DNA of 64,000 bases from Streptomyces sp. NBC_01788 (GTDB taxonomy: Bacteria > Actinomycetota > Actinomycetes > Streptomycetales > Streptomycetaceae). The notes under the pieces were generated by a model. That model saw only the letters and a program-made list of their open reading frames with translations, was not told the origin of the DNA and searched no databases. The stretch is from assembly GCF_035917575.1 (NCBI RefSeq), contig NZ_CP109090.1, forward strand, positions 2,914,001-2,978,000. Reading direction: 5' to 3'. Below are positions 53,814 to 63,213 of the stretch, in pieces (the stretch's first letter is position 1; each line of letters opens with the position of its first letter). A program made the position numbers and the translations under genes.

Positions 53814-54863
53814 ATGCCCAACGCCCGTGCCACCCTTCTCTCCCGCCGCGGCATCCTCACCGCGGGCGGCGCCCTCGGCCTCGGTGCCGTGCTCGCAGCC
53901 TGCGGTGACGGCGACGCGAAAAGCGGCGGTTCGGGTGGCAAGGCGGCCAAGGGCGCGTCCGGCACGTGGTCGTTCAAGGACGACCGCGGGCAGACCGTGA
54001 AGGCCGACAAGACCCCCTCGCGCATCGTCGCCTTCGTCGGGGTCGCCGCCGCGCTGCACGACTACGGCGTCCGGGTCGAGGGCGTCTTCGGCCCGACGAC
54101 GACCAAGGACGGCAAGGCCGATGTGCAGGCCGGCGACATGGACGTCAGCAAGGTGACGGTGCTCGGCAACGAGTGGGGCCAGTTCAACATCGAGAAGTAC
54201 GCGTCCCTCGCCCCCGACCTGCTCGTCTCCACCATGTTCGACGACGCGGGCACCCTCTGGTACGTCCCGGAGGAGTCGTCGAAGAAGATCCTCGCCGTCG
54301 GCGCCCCCACCGTCGGCGTCTCCGTCTACGACCGGCAGCTGACGGAGCCGCTGGAGCGCATGCTCGCGCTGGCCAAGTCGCTCGGCGCCGATGTCACCGG
54401 CGACAAGGTGAAGCGGGCCAGGAAGCGGTTCGAGGACGCGGCCGCCCGGCTGCGCGCCGCTGCCCGGGCGAAGCCGGACATCAAGGTACTGGCGGGCTCC
54501 GCGAGCCAGGACCTGTTCTATGTCTCCGGCACCAACCTCTCCATCGACCTGGAGTACTTCAAGGCACTCGGCGTGAACTTCGTCGAGCCCCCGGAGAACG
54601 CCAAGAAGGAGGGCGGCGGCTGGTACGAGTCCCTGAGCTGGGAAAACGCCGACAAGTACGCGGCGGACATCATCATGATGGACAACCGCACCTCGGCCAT
54701 CCAGCCCCCCGACATCACCCAGGGCACCTGGAAGAAGCTCCCCGCAGTCAAGGCGCGGCAGGTCATCGCGCGCAACCCCGAGCCGATCCTGTCCTACGAC
54801 AAGTGCGCCCCGCTGCTCGAGGACCTCGCGAAGGCCATCGAGACGGCGAAGAAGGTCGCCTGA
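53814..54863 (+). CDS. desE: Desferrioxamine receptor lipoprotein DesE
   Basis: 349 aa. Lipobox LAAC (Cys ~28, after SRRGILTAGGALGLGAVLAAC) anchors it to the membrane; an RR pair precedes the hydrophobic stretch. The mature protein has the Fe-siderophore periplasmic-binding fold: PSRIVAFVGVAAALHDYG, EKYASLAPDLLVS, and the long backbone helix. It captures ferrioxamines for an ABC importer encoded elsewhere. The ATG at 53814 starts the lipoprotein signal; 36 in-frame residues upstream overlap the iron-box promoter and are excluded. First gene of an iron-regulated pair with desF. Confidence 0.93.
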   Translation: MPNARATLLSRRGILTAGGALGLGAVLAACGDGDAKSGGSGGKAAKGASGTWSFKDDRGQTVKADKTPSRIVAFVGVAAALHDYGVRVEGVFGPTTTKDGKADVQAGDMDVSKVTVLGNEWGQFNIEKYASLAPDLLVSTMFDDAGTLWYVPEESSKKILAVGAPTVGVSVYDRQLTEPLERMLALAKSLGADVTGDKVKRARKRFEDAAARLRAAARAKPDIKVLAGSASQDLFYVSGTNLSIDLEYFKALGVNFVEPPENAKKEGGGWYESLSWENADKYAADIIMMDNRTSAIQPPDITQGTWKKLPAVKARQVIARNPEPILSYDKCAPLLEDLAKAIETAKKVA

Positions 54864-54928
54864 CCCGCCCCGCCTCCGCTCCACCACCCCCCACATACAG
54901 GCGCCCTGACGCCGACTCAGGAGCATCC

Positions 54929-55819
54929 ATGACGACGGCCGTGGCCGCCCCGTTCCGTTTCTTCTCCCTCCAGGTCGTACGGACAAGGCGGCTCGGCCCG
55001 TCTCTCGTCCGGGTCACCTTCGCGGGGCCCGACCTGCACGCCTTCCACTCCGACGGACGCGACCAGTCCCTCTCCCTGTTCCTGCCGCAGCCGGGCCAGA
55101 CCGAGCCGGTGGTGCCGCTCGAACTCGGCTGGGGGTCCCCCCGCTCGAGCGAAGCCGAGAGTGGGGGAGGCTGGTGGCAGGGCTGGCGCGAACTCCCCGA
55201 CGACGTAAGGGCGGTGATGCGTTCGTACACCCTGCGGTCGCTGCGCCGCGACCCGGACGAGATCGACATCGACTTCGCCCTGCACGGCCTGGAGCCGGGC
55301 GCCGCGGCACCCGCCGGGCCCGCGTCCCGCTGGGCCGCCCGCGCCACGCCCGGCGACCGCGTCCTGCTGCTCGGCCCGGCGGTCGCGGACAACCGGGCGA
55401 TCCGCTTCCGCCCGCCCGAGGACACCGATCTGGTGGTGATGTGGGGCGACGAGACCGCCGTCCCCGCCGCGACCGCGATCCTGGAGTCCCTGCCGGCCGG
55501 CACGCGGGTGCGCGCCTGGCTGGAGGTGGGGCACGCGGGCGACATCCAGGAGGCGGCGACCGACGCCGACGCCGACGTCACCTGGCTGGTGCGCGAACCC
55601 GGCCGCCCGGAGGGGTCCCCCATGGCGCTCGACGCGCTGCGCGGCACCCGACTCCCCATCGGCGAGCGGCCGTACGTCTGGCTCGCGGGCGAGTCCGGGT
55701 GCGTCCGGGCGCTGCGCCGGCACTTCGTCGGCGAGCGCGGAACCGACCGTCGCCGCGTCACCTTCGTGGGCTACTGGCGGCACGGTCTGAGCGAGGAGCA
55801 GTTGCGCACGCAGGAGTGA
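54929..55819 (+). CDS. desF: Siderophore-interacting protein / ferri-siderophore reductase DesF
   Basis: 296 aa. The FAD-binding N-terminal domain has RSYTLRSLRR (R-x-Y-T/S motif) and the C-terminal NAD(P)-binding SIP domain has WLAGESGCVRALRRH. It releases iron from imported ferrioxamine by reduction in the cytoplasm. The ATG at 54929 follows AGGAG at six bases. Residues ~69-81 (GSPRSSEAESGGG) are encoded by the interspersed palindromic repeat at 55130-55170 and look like an insertion in the first domain; the enzyme may tolerate it as a surface loop. Co-transcribed with desE. Confidence 0.9.
   Translation: MTTAVAAPFRFFSLQVVRTRRLGPSLVRVTFAGPDLHAFHSDGRDQSLSLFLPQPGQTEPVVPLELGWGSPRSSEAESGGGWWQGWRELPDDVRAVMRSYTLRSLRRDPDEIDIDFALHGLEPGAAAPAGPASRWAARATPGDRVLLLGPAVADNRAIRFRPPEDTDLVVMWGDETAVPAATAILESLPAGTRVRAWLEVGHAGDIQEAATDADADVTWLVREPGRPEGSPMALDALRGTRLPIGERPYVWLAGESGCVRALRRHFVGERGTDRRRVTFVGYWRHGLSEEQLRTQE
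55130..55170. repeat. Interspersed palindromic repeat, copy 3, inside desF
   Basis: The same core (CCCCGCTCGAGCGAAGCCGA) and flanking G/C-runs as copies 1 and 2, read on the other strand and in a third frame (GSPRSSEAESGGG). Slightly shortened at one end (GAGTGGGGG instead of GAGCTTGGGGG). Confidence 0.8.
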
Positions 55820-55857
55820 CACCGGTCACGGCGGGGCAACACCGGGCGTAGATCAAC

Positions 55858-55876
55858 TTAGGTTAGGCTAACTTAA
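55858..55876 (+). promoter_or_regulatory. Iron box upstream of desABCD
   Basis: TTAGGTTAGGCTAACTTAA differs from the consensus iron box at one position only. It lies 63 bp before the desA start and should place the biosynthetic operon under iron repression by DmdR1. Confidence 0.93.
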
Positions 55877-55939
55877 GTAAACGCGCGCCGCTTTCCCGTC
55901 CCACATGGACCGTCCCCACCCCACCGGAGGACCCCCCAC

Positions 55940-57382
55940 ATGCGCTCACACCTGCTCAACGACCAGACCGCGGAGCACTACCGCCGGTCCGTGAAAGAAG
56001 GAGTGGAGCGGGTGGCCGCCCGACTGGCCGCCACCGAGCGGCCGTTCACGGGCGTGACCCCCGACGCCCTCGCGCCCCGCATCGAGCGGATCGACCTGGA
56101 CCGGCCGCTGAACGACACCACGGCGGCCCTCGACGAGCTGGAGGAGGTCTACCTCCAGGACGCCGTCTACTTCCACCACCCCCGCTACCTCGCCCACCTC
56201 AACTGCCCCGTCGTCATCCCGGCGGTGCTCGGCGAGGCCGTGCTGTCGGCCGTCAACTCCTCCCTCGACACCTGGGACCAGTCGGCGGGCGGCACCCTGA
56301 TCGAGCGCAAGCTCATCGACTGGACGGCCGCCCGGATCGGCCTCGGCCCCGGCGCCGACGGCGTGTTCACCTCGGGCGGAACCCAGTCCAACCTCCAGGC
56401 GCTGCTGCTGGCCCGCGAGGAGGCCGACGGCACGCCGCTCTCCGAGCTGCGGATCCTCACCTCCGAGGCGAGCCACTTCAGTGTGCGCAAGTCCGCGCAA
56501 CTGCTCGGTCTCGGAGCCGAGTCGGTGGTCGTCGTCCCGGTCGACCACGACAAGCGCATGCAGACCCTCGCGCTCGCCCACGAGCTGGAGCGCTGCCACC
56601 GCGACGGACTGGTCCCGATGGCCGTGGTCGCCACCGCCGGAACCACCGACTTCGGCTCCATCGACCCGCTGCCCGAAATCGCCGAGCTGTGCGACCGGTT
56701 CGGCACCTGGCTGCACGTCGACGCGGCCTACGGCTGTGGTCTGCTGGTCTCCCCCACCCGCCGCGAGCTGCTCGACGGCATCGAACGCGCCGACTCGGTC
56801 ACCATCGACTACCACAAGTCCTTCTTCCAGCCTGTGAGTTCCTCCGCCGTGCTGGTCCGGGACGCCTCGGTCCTGCGGCACGCCACCTATCACGCGGACT
56901 ACCTCAACCCGCGCCGCGCGGTGACCGAGCGCATCCCCAACCAGGTCGACAAGTCCCTGCAGACCACCCGCCGCTTCGACGCCCTGAAACTGTGGATGAC
57001 CCTGCGCGTGATGGGCGCCGACGGTATCGGGCAGCTCTTCGACGAGGTGTGCGACCTGGCCGCCGCGGGCTGGAAACTGCTCGCCTCCGACCCGCGGTTC
57101 GACGTCGTCGTCGAACCGTCGCTGTCCACCCTGGTCTTCCGCTACGTCCCGGCGGCCGTCACCGACCCGGGCGAGATCGACCGCGCCAACCTCTATGCCC
57201 GCAAGGCCCTGTTCGCCTCCGGCGACGCGGCGGTAGCGGGCACCAAGGTCGCCGGCCGCCACTACCTGAAGTTCACCCTGCTCAACCCCGAGACCACGAC
57301 CGACGACCTCACCGCCGTCCTCGATCTGATCGCCGGCCACGCCGAGCAGTACCTGGGAGAGTCCCTTGACCGCGCGTCCTGA
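55940..57382 (+). CDS. desA: Lysine decarboxylase DesA
   Basis: 480 aa, PLP-dependent group II decarboxylase. Schiff-base Lys293 in [14 protein letters not shown]-binding Asp261 in VDAAYG, and [14 protein letters not shown] are seen. It makes cadaverine from lysine, the first step of desferrioxamine synthesis. The ATG at 55940 follows GGAGG at a normal distance. First gene of desABCD; the next start (TTG 57366) lies inside its last 17 bases. Confidence 0.96.
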   Translation: MRSHLLNDQTAEHYRRSVKEGVERVAARLAATERPFTGVTPDALAPRIERIDLDRPLNDTTAALDELEEVYLQDAVYFHHPRYLAHLNCPVVIPAVLGEAVLSAVNSSLDTWDQSAGGTLIERKLIDWTAARIGLGPGADGVFTSGGTQSNLQALLLAREEADGTPLSELRILTSEASHFSVRKSAQLLGLGAESVVVVPVDHDKRMQTLALAHELERCHRDGLVPMAVVATAGTTDFGSIDPLPEIAELCDRFGTWLHVDAAYGCGLLVSPTRRELLDGIERADSVTIDYHKSFFQPVSSSAVLVRDASVLRHATYHADYLNPRRAVTERIPNQVDKSLQTTRRFDALKLWMTLRVMGADGIGQLFDEVCDLAAAGWKLLASDPRFDVVVEPSLSTLVFRYVPAAVTDPGEIDRANLYARKALFASGDAAVAGTKVAGRHYLKFTLLNPETTTDDLTAVLDLIAGHAEQYLGESLDRAS

Positions 57383-58649
57383 AGCCCCGTACGAGACCCA
57401 TGACTTCGTGGGCATCGGCCTGGGCCCCTTCAACCTCGGCCTGGCCTGCCTCACCGAGCCGATCGCCGAACTGAACGGCGTCTTCCTGGAGTCCAAGCCC
57501 GACTTCGAGTGGCACTCGGGCATGTTTCTCGACGGCGCCCACCTCCAGACCCCGTTCATGTCGGACCTGGTCACCCTGGCCGACCCGACCTCCCCGTTCT
57601 CCTTCCTCAACTACCTGAAGGAGAAGGGCCGCCTGTACTCGTTCTACATCCGGGAGAACTTCTACCCGCTGCGCGTCGAGTACGACGACTACTGCCGGTG
57701 GGCGGCGTCCCGGCTGAGCAGCGTCCGCTTCGGCACGACGGTCACCGAGGTGACGTACGACGAGGGCGACGAGCTGTACACCGTGCGCACGCACACCGGA
57801 GCCGCGTACCGCGCCCGCCGTCTGGTGCTCGGCACGGGCACCCCCGCGTACCTCCCCGACGCCTGCCGGGGCCTGAGCGGCGACTTCCTGCACAACTCCC
57901 GCTATCTGGAGCACAAGGCGGAGCTCCAGCGCAGGGAGTCGATCACGCTGGTGGGCAGCGGCCAGTCCGCCGCCGAGATCTACTACGACCTGCTCGGCGA
58001 GATCGACGTCCACGGCTACCGGCTGAACTGGGTCACCCGCTCCCCGCGGTTCTTCCCGCTGGAGTACACCAAGCTCACCCTGGAGATGACCTCCCCGGAG
58101 TACATCGACTACTACCACGCGCTGCCGGAGCAGACCCGCTACCGCCTCACCGAGCAGCAGAAGGGCCTGTTCAAGGGCATCGACGGCACGCTGATCGACG
58201 AGATCTTCGACCTGCTCTACCAGAAGAACCTCTCCGGCCCGGTCCCCACCCGTCTGCTCACCAACTCCGCGCTCACCGGGGCGACTCACCAGGACGGCGC
58301 CTACACCCTCACCTTCCACCAGGAGGAGCAGGGGAAGGACTTCGAGCTGCGCACCGAGGGCCTGGTCCTGGCCACCGGCTACCGGTACACCGAACCGGAG
58401 TTCCTGAAGCCGATCCGGGACCGGCTGCGCTACGACTCCCACGGCAACCACGACATCGGCCGCAACTACGCCATCGACGTCACCGGCCGGGGCGTCTTCC
58501 TCCAGAACGGCGGCGTGCACGCCCACAGCGTCACCAGCCCCGACCTGGGCATGGGCGCGTACCGCAACAGCTGCATCATCCGCGAGCTGCTCGGCACCGA
58601 GCACTACCCGGTCGAGAAGTCCATCGCCTTCCAGGAGTTCGCCGCATGA
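57366..58649 (+). CDS. desB: Cadaverine N-hydroxylase DesB
   Basis: 427 aa, FAD/NADPH-dependent N-monooxygenase of the lysine/ornithine hydroxylase family. Seen: FAD loop [10 protein letters not shown] (~14-23), EWHSGM, the NADPH motif GSGQSAAE (~195) and the C-terminal ATGYRY. It converts cadaverine to N-hydroxycadaverine. The only plausible start is TTG at 57366, preceded by GGAGAG and followed by [19 protein letters not shown]; it overlaps desA by 17 nt. The stop overlaps the desC start. Confidence 0.95.
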   Translation: MTARPEAPYETHDFVGIGLGPFNLGLACLTEPIAELNGVFLESKPDFEWHSGMFLDGAHLQTPFMSDLVTLADPTSPFSFLNYLKEKGRLYSFYIRENFYPLRVEYDDYCRWAASRLSSVRFGTTVTEVTYDEGDELYTVRTHTGAAYRARRLVLGTGTPAYLPDACRGLSGDFLHNSRYLEHKAELQRRESITLVGSGQSAAEIYYDLLGEIDVHGYRLNWVTRSPRFFPLEYTKLTLEMTSPEYIDYYHALPEQTRYRLTEQQKGLFKGIDGTLIDEIFDLLYQKNLSGPVPTRLLTNSALTGATHQDGAYTLTFHQEEQGKDFELRTEGLVLATGYRYTEPEFLKPIRDRLRYDSHGNHDIGRNYAIDVTGRGVFLQNGGVHAHSVTSPDLGMGAYRNSCIIRELLGTEHYPVEKSIAFQEFAA

Positions 58650-59176
58650 CCCTCACGTTCCGTCCGCTCGACCCGCTGAAGGACGCCGAGTTGCTGCACG
58701 GCTGGGTCACCCACCCCAAGGCGGCGTTCTGGATGATGCAGGACGCCACGCTCACGGACGTCGAGCGCGCCTACATGGAGATCGCCGCCGACCCCCACCA
58801 CGACGCCTTCGTCGGCCTGCACGACGGCGAGCCCGCCTTCCTGATGGAGCGGTACGACCCCGCCCACCGCGAGCTGGTGGGGCTGTACGAGCCGGAGCCC
58901 GGTGACGTCGGCATGCACTTCCTGGTCGCGCCGACCGACACGCCCGTGCACGGGTTCACCCGGGCCGTGCTCACCGCCGTGATGCGGCACCTGTTCGAGG
59001 ATCCGGCGACCCGACGGGTCGTGGTGGAGCCCGACGTGCGCAACACGGCCGTGCAGGCGCTGAACTCGGCCGTCGGGTTCGTTCCGGAGCGCGAGGTCGA
59101 AAAGCCCGAGAAGACGGCCCTGCTGAGCTTCTGCACCCGGGAGCGGTTCACCGCGGCGACGGGGGTGGCCGCATGA
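58646..59176 (+). CDS. desC: N-hydroxycadaverine acyltransferase DesC
   Basis: 176 aa, GNAT-fold acyltransferase of the IucB/RhbD type. The segments [15 protein letters not shown] and [20 protein letters not shown] (acyl-CoA binding) and [11 protein letters not shown] are typical. It acylates N-hydroxycadaverine with acetyl-, succinyl- or larger acyl-CoA to give the hydroxamate building block. ATG 58646 overlaps the desB stop (ATGA) and its own stop overlaps desD, so the three are translationally coupled. Confidence 0.95.
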   Translation: MTLTFRPLDPLKDAELLHGWVTHPKAAFWMMQDATLTDVERAYMEIAADPHHDAFVGLHDGEPAFLMERYDPAHRELVGLYEPEPGDVGMHFLVAPTDTPVHGFTRAVLTAVMRHLFEDPATRRVVVEPDVRNTAVQALNSAVGFVPEREVEKPEKTALLSFCTRERFTAATGVAA

Positions 59177-60942
59177 CCCTCGCCGACGCCGTGTCCCACC
59201 TCTCCCCGGAGCACTGGGAGACCGCCAACCGCCTGCTCATACGCAAGGCGCTCGCCGAGTTCACGCACGAGCGGCTGCTCGCCCCCCGGCCGGACGGCGG
59301 CCACTTCGCCGTCGACAGCGACGACGGTCTCACCCGCTACCGCTTCACCGCCGTCCGCCGCGCCCTCGACCACTGGCAGGTGGACCCGGACTCGATCACC
59401 CGCCGGCGCGACGGCGTCGAACTTCCCCTAGCCGCAATGGACTTCTTCATCGAGTTCAAGGCGTCGCTGGGGCTGAGCGACGAGATCCTGCCGGTCTACC
59501 TGGAGGAGATCTCCTCCACCCTGGCGAGCACCTGCTACAAGCTGGCCAAGCCGCGGGTCACCTCCGCCGAGCTGGCGAAGGGCTCGTTCCAGGACATCGA
59601 GAGCGGCATGACCGAGGGCCACCCCTGCTTCGTCGCCAACAACGGGCGGCTCGGCTTCGGGGTCCACGAGTACCTGTCGTACGCCCCCGAGACCGCGAAC
59701 CCCGTCCGGCTGGTGTGGCTGGCCGCGCACCGCTCACGGGCGGCGTTCACGGCGGGCGTCGGCATCGAGTACGAGGCGTTCCTGCGCGAGGAGCTGGGCG
59801 CGGAGACCGTCGAGCGCTTCCACGCCCGGCTCACCGGCCAGGGCCTCGACCCCGCCGACTACCTGCTCATGCCCGTCCACCCCTGGCAGTGGTGGAACAA
59901 GCTCACCGTCACCTTCGCCGCCGAGATCGCCCGCAGGCACCTGGTCTGCCTGGGCGAGGGCGACGACGAGTACCTGGCCCAGCAGTCCATCCGGACCTTC
60001 TTCAACCGCACGAACCCGCACCGGCACTACGTCAAGACCGCGCTGTCCGTGCTCAACATGGGCTTCATGCGCGGGCTGTCGGCCGCCTACATGGAGGCCA
60101 CCCCGGCCATCAACGACTGGCTGGCCCAGCTCATCGCCGACGATCCGGTGCTGAAGTCGACCGGTCTGACGATCATCCGCGAGCGGGCGGCCGTCGGCTA
60201 CCGGCACCTGGAGTACGAGGAGGCCACGGACCGCTACTCGCCGTACCGGAAGATGCTGGCCGCGCTGTGGCGCGAGAGCCCGGTGCCCTCGCTGCGGGAC
60301 GGCGAGTCCCTGGCCACCATGGCCTCGCTGCTGCACGTCGATCACGAGGGCGCGTCCTTCGCGGGTGCCCTGATCGAGCGCTCCGGACTGTCCCCGCGGC
60401 AGTGGCTGCGCGGCTGTCTGCGCGCCTACCTCACCCCTCTCCTGCAGAGCTTCTACGCCTACGACCTGGTGTTCATGCCGCACGGCGAGAACGTGATCCT
60501 GGTGCTGGAGGACGGCGAGGTGCGGCGGGCGGTCTTCAAGGACATCGCCGAGGAGATCGCGGTCCTCGACCCGGACGCCGCGCTGCCGCCCGAGGTGCGG
60601 CGGATCCGGGTGGAGGTCCCGGACGAGCAGAAGCTGCTGTCCCTGTTCACGGACGTCTTCGACTGCTTCTTCCGCTTCCTGGCCGCGACTCTCGCCACCG
60701 AGGGGATCCTGGAGGAGGACGACTTCTGGCAGGCGGTGGCCGAGGCGGTCCGCGAGTACCAGGAGTCGGTGCCCGGACTCGCCTGGAAGTTCGCGCGGTA
60801 CGACCTGTTCGCCCCCGAGTTCGCGCTGTCCTGCCTCAACCGGCTCCAACTGCGCGACAACCGGCAGATGGTGGACCTCGCGGACCCCTCCGGGGCGCTC
60901 CAGCTCGTCGGAACCCTGCGCAATCCCCTCGCGGGGCGCTGA
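59173..60942 (+). CDS. desD: Desferrioxamine synthetase DesD (NIS synthetase)
   Basis: 589 aa, IucA/IucC family. It joins N-hydroxy-N-succinylcadaverine units with ATP to trimeric desferrioxamine E and related B/G1 forms. Seen: KLAKPRVTSAELAKG and EGHPCFVANNGRLGFG (ATP/substrate site), MPVHPWQWWN, and QQSIRTFFNRTNPHRHYVKTA. Full family length. The ATG at 59173 overlaps the desC stop (ATGA). Last gene of the operon; a strong hairpin follows. Confidence 0.96.
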   Translation: MTLADAVSHLSPEHWETANRLLIRKALAEFTHERLLAPRPDGGHFAVDSDDGLTRYRFTAVRRALDHWQVDPDSITRRRDGVELPLAAMDFFIEFKASLGLSDEILPVYLEEISSTLASTCYKLAKPRVTSAELAKGSFQDIESGMTEGHPCFVANNGRLGFGVHEYLSYAPETANPVRLVWLAAHRSRAAFTAGVGIEYEAFLREELGAETVERFHARLTGQGLDPADYLLMPVHPWQWWNKLTVTFAAEIARRHLVCLGEGDDEYLAQQSIRTFFNRTNPHRHYVKTALSVLNMGFMRGLSAAYMEATPAINDWLAQLIADDPVLKSTGLTIIRERAAVGYRHLEYEEATDRYSPYRKMLAALWRESPVPSLRDGESLATMASLLHVDHEGASFAGALIERSGLSPRQWLRGCLRAYLTPLLQSFYAYDLVFMPHGENVILVLEDGEVRRAVFKDIAEEIAVLDPDAALPPEVRRIRVEVPDEQKLLSLFTDVFDCFFRFLAATLATEGILEEDDFWQAVAEAVREYQESVPGLAWKFARYDLFAPEFALSCLNRLQLRDNRQMVDLADPSGALQLVGTLRNPLAGR

Positions 60943-60957
60943 GTTCCGGCCCGGACG

Positions 60958-60996
60958 GACGGGCACCCCGGAGTACGGTCCTCCGGGGTGCCCGTC
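60958..60996 (+). terminator. Terminator hairpin after desD
   Basis: 16-bp perfect stem GACGGGCACCCCGGAG (60958-60973) with its inverted copy at 60981-60996 and a 7-nt loop, 16 bases after the desD stop. Two copies of CCCGTCGCGTGTGTTCC follow in tandem. Confidence 0.82.
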
Positions 60997-61045
60997 GCGT
61001 GTGTTCCCGTCGCGTGTGTTCCTGGCGCTGTTCCCGCCGCTGTCC

Positions 61046-62677
61046 TTACCGCGCCGGCCAGGGCACCTGCGGGGAGCGGTAGTAGCCGATCCCGAGCGCG
61101 TCCCAGCGCGGCGCCTGGGCCGCCAGACGCGTCCTGTAGGTGTCCCAGTCGTGCGTGGCCGCGGGCGACCAGCCGAGTTCGGCGACGCCGGGCAGCCGGG
61201 GGAAGGCCATGGCGTCGATGTCGGCGGAGGTGGACAGGGTCTCCGACCACAGCGGCGCCTCGACACCGCGGATCGCGGAGGCGGGCGCGCCCGGCACGTA
61301 GCTGCCCGGGTCCCAGTCGTAGGACCGCCGCACCTCGACATAGCCGGCCCAGGCCAGTCCGAGCGGGGTGTCCTTGGTGTACTTCATGTCCAGGTACACC
61401 CGGTCGGCCGGGGACAGGATCAGCCCGGTGCCGTTCTGCGCGGCCCGGGCGACCTGGGCCTTCTCCGCCGCGCTGGTGGAGTCCAGGCCCCAGTACTGGG
61501 CGAGCGCGTCCTTGGCCGGGGTGGCGCCGGTCAGCTGATGCCAGCCGATCACCGTCTTGCCGTACTTGGCGACGACGGGTTGCACCCGGTCCATGAACTT
61601 CACGTAGTCGTCGTGGCTGGTGGAGTGCGCCTCGTCACCGCCGATGTGCAGGTAACGGCCGGGGGTGAGGGCGGCGAGCTCGCGGACGACGTCGTCCACG
61701 AAGTCGTAGGTGATCTCCTTGGACACGCACAGCGAGCTGAACCCGACCTCGGTGCCGGTGTACAGCGGGGGAGCCTTGCCGTCGCAGTTCAGCTCCGCGT
61801 AGGAGGAGAGGGCCGCGTTGGTGTGGCCGGGCATGTCGATCTCGGGGACGACCTCCAGATGGCGGGAGGCGGCGTAGCGGACGATCTCCCGGTAGTCGGC
61901 CTTGGTGTAGTGGCCGCCCGTGCCGCCGCCGACCTGCGTCGAGCCGCCGTGGGCCGCCAGGCGCGGCCAGGAGTCGACGGCGATGCGCCAGCCCTGGTCG
62001 TCACTCAGGTGCAGATGCAGCTCGTTGATCTTGTAGAGGGCGAGTTCGTCGATGTAGCGCTTGACCTGCGCGACGGTGAAGAAGTGCCGGGAGACGTCGA
62101 GCATGGCGCCCCGGTAGGCGTAGCGCGGGCTGTCCTGGATGGTGCCGCCGGCGACCAGCCACGGGCCCGGCTGCACGGACTTCTTCTCGACGGCGGCGGG
62201 CAGCAGCTGCCGCAGGGTCTGCACTCCGTGGAAGAGGCCGGCCGGCTCCCCCGCGGTGATCGTCACTCCGCTCGCCGCGCTGTCCAGCCGGTAGCCCTCG
62301 GCGCCGTACGCCCCCTTGGCCAGCCGCAGGCGGATGCCGCCCTTGCCCTGGGTGGTCAGCGGCAGGCGGTAGCCGGTGGAGGGCCGCAGGACGTCCGCGA
62401 GGTACTCGCCCACCCGGCGCGCCTCCGGGGAGCCGTCGACGCGGATGTGGGTGCCCGCCGTGACGCGGTACGGGTTTCCGCCCGCCTGGACGGAGGCCGG
62501 GGCCGGGACCACCTGGCCCAGCGGTGTCGCGGCCGGCGCGGGCGCAGCCCCACCGGCGGGCGCCGCGCCCACGGCGAAGGCCCCGGCCGCGGCCACGAGC
62601 AGCAGCGAACCCAGGGCCCGGCTGGTCCTGGGCATCCTCCGGATTCCGCGGGGAGTCGTGCTGTGGTGCCGTCTCAC
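61046..62677 (-). CDS. Secreted GH20 beta-N-acetylhexosaminidase
   Basis: 543 aa. Signal sequence (RRMPRTSRALGSLLLVAAAG, cleavage ~45), an N-terminal GH20b domain (~55-180), then the GH20 barrel with catalytic Asp348-Glu349 in HIGGDEAHS (Asp assists the acetamido group, Glu is the acid). It releases GlcNAc from chito-oligosaccharides outside the cell; the S. coelicolor protein in this position is a studied hexosaminidase. The GTG at 62677 follows GAAGGG at eight bases. A DasR-type site lies 44 bp upstream, which fits GlcNAc-responsive control. Confidence 0.93.
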   Translation of the reverse strand: MRRHHSTTPRGIRRMPRTSRALGSLLLVAAAGAFAVGAAPAGGAAPAPAATPLGQVVPAPASVQAGGNPYRVTAGTHIRVDGSPEARRVGEYLADVLRPSTGYRLPLTTQGKGGIRLRLAKGAYGAEGYRLDSAASGVTITAGEPAGLFHGVQTLRQLLPAAVEKKSVQPGPWLVAGGTIQDSPRYAYRGAMLDVSRHFFTVAQVKRYIDELALYKINELHLHLSDDQGWRIAVDSWPRLAAHGGSTQVGGGTGGHYTKADYREIVRYAASRHLEVVPEIDMPGHTNAALSSYAELNCDGKAPPLYTGTEVGFSSLCVSKEITYDFVDDVVRELAALTPGRYLHIGGDEAHSTSHDDYVKFMDRVQPVVAKYGKTVIGWHQLTGATPAKDALAQYWGLDSTSAAEKAQVARAAQNGTGLILSPADRVYLDMKYTKDTPLGLAWAGYVEVRRSYDWDPGSYVPGAPASAIRGVEAPLWSETLSTSADIDAMAFPRLPGVAELGWSPAATHDWDTYRTRLAAQAPRWDALGIGYYRSPQVPWPAR

Positions 62678-62720
62678 ATGCGCGCCCTTCGTTCGGCTCG
62701 GGGACTCCACGGAGCCCCGA

Positions 62721-62734
62721 CGGTATAGACCACT
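62721..62734 (-). promoter_or_regulatory. DasR-responsive element (dre) upstream of the hexosaminidase
   Basis: Read on the minus strand AGTGGTCTATACCG agrees with the dre consensus AGTGGTCTAGACCACT at 12 of the first 13 positions. DasR (GntR) represses chitin/GlcNAc genes until glucosamine-6-phosphate rises; hexosaminidase genes are known members of its regulon. Confidence 0.8.
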
Positions 62735-62882
62735 CTCCCGCAGATGCGGCGAAACAATCTCCCGATGACGGAAATCATCCAGAGCGACGGCAGGCGAGTC
62801 CTGGACGACGGCGCCCGGGGCCCGCACACTCACGCTCGCCGGCATCGTCGCGGGCCTCCCCGAACGGCCCCACCGACACTCT

Positions 62883-62908
62883 CCTGCCCGAAATCGGGCA
62901 GGTTTCTT
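62883..62908 (+). terminator. Terminator-like hairpin in the leader of the small gene/glmS
   Basis: CCTGCCCG (62883-62890), loop AAAT, CGGGCAGG (62895-62902), followed by TTTCTT. No plus-strand gene precedes it, so it may be an attenuator for the downstream genes or end a leader transcript. Confidence 0.5.
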
Positions 62909-62942
62909 GCGAAAGCCCGCCCCTTACTCCAGAATCCACCGG

Positions 62943-63200
62943 GTGCACGACGAACTTGTTGATCATCTGACGCGGTCCACGCCCCTGAACCGGGGCGAGG
63001 CACTCCGGGTGGTCCAGGACGTGCTCGCCTACTTCGACGAGACGACCGAGGGGTTCGTCCGTCGCCGCCACCGCGAACTCCAGGCCCAGGGCCTGGTGAA
63101 CGCGGAGATCTTCGAACGGATCGGGGCGGACCTGCAGTACCGCGCGGTGGCACCGCCGGAACTCTCCCTCCGGCAGCTGCGCCGGATCGTCTACGGCTGA
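62943..63200 (+). CDS. Small conserved protein upstream of glmS, unknown function
   Basis: 85 aa, predicted mostly helical: VVQDVLAYFDETTEGFVRRR and RELQAQGLVNAEIFERIGAD, ending LRQLRRIVYG. No signal peptide or membrane segment. Not recognised by me as any named family, though the helical pattern recalls small phage/transcription helper proteins. The GTG at 62943 is chosen because the extra residues from TTG 62907 are encoded by the hairpin/leader DNA; neither has a strong ribosome site. It ends 13 bp before glmS and is probably co-transcribed. Confidence 0.65.
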   Translation: MHDELVDHLTRSTPLNRGEALRVVQDVLAYFDETTEGFVRRRHRELQAQGLVNAEIFERIGADLQYRAVAPPELSLRQLRRIVYG

Positions 63201-63213
63201 GGGGTACCTGTAC

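Larger units (their letters stand above)
62678..62942. other. Divergent region between the hexosaminidase and the glmS-side genes
   Basis: 265 bp. It holds the DasR-type site (62721-62734) on the left and a terminator-like hairpin (62883-62908) on the right; no gene is supported. Confidence 0.6.
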
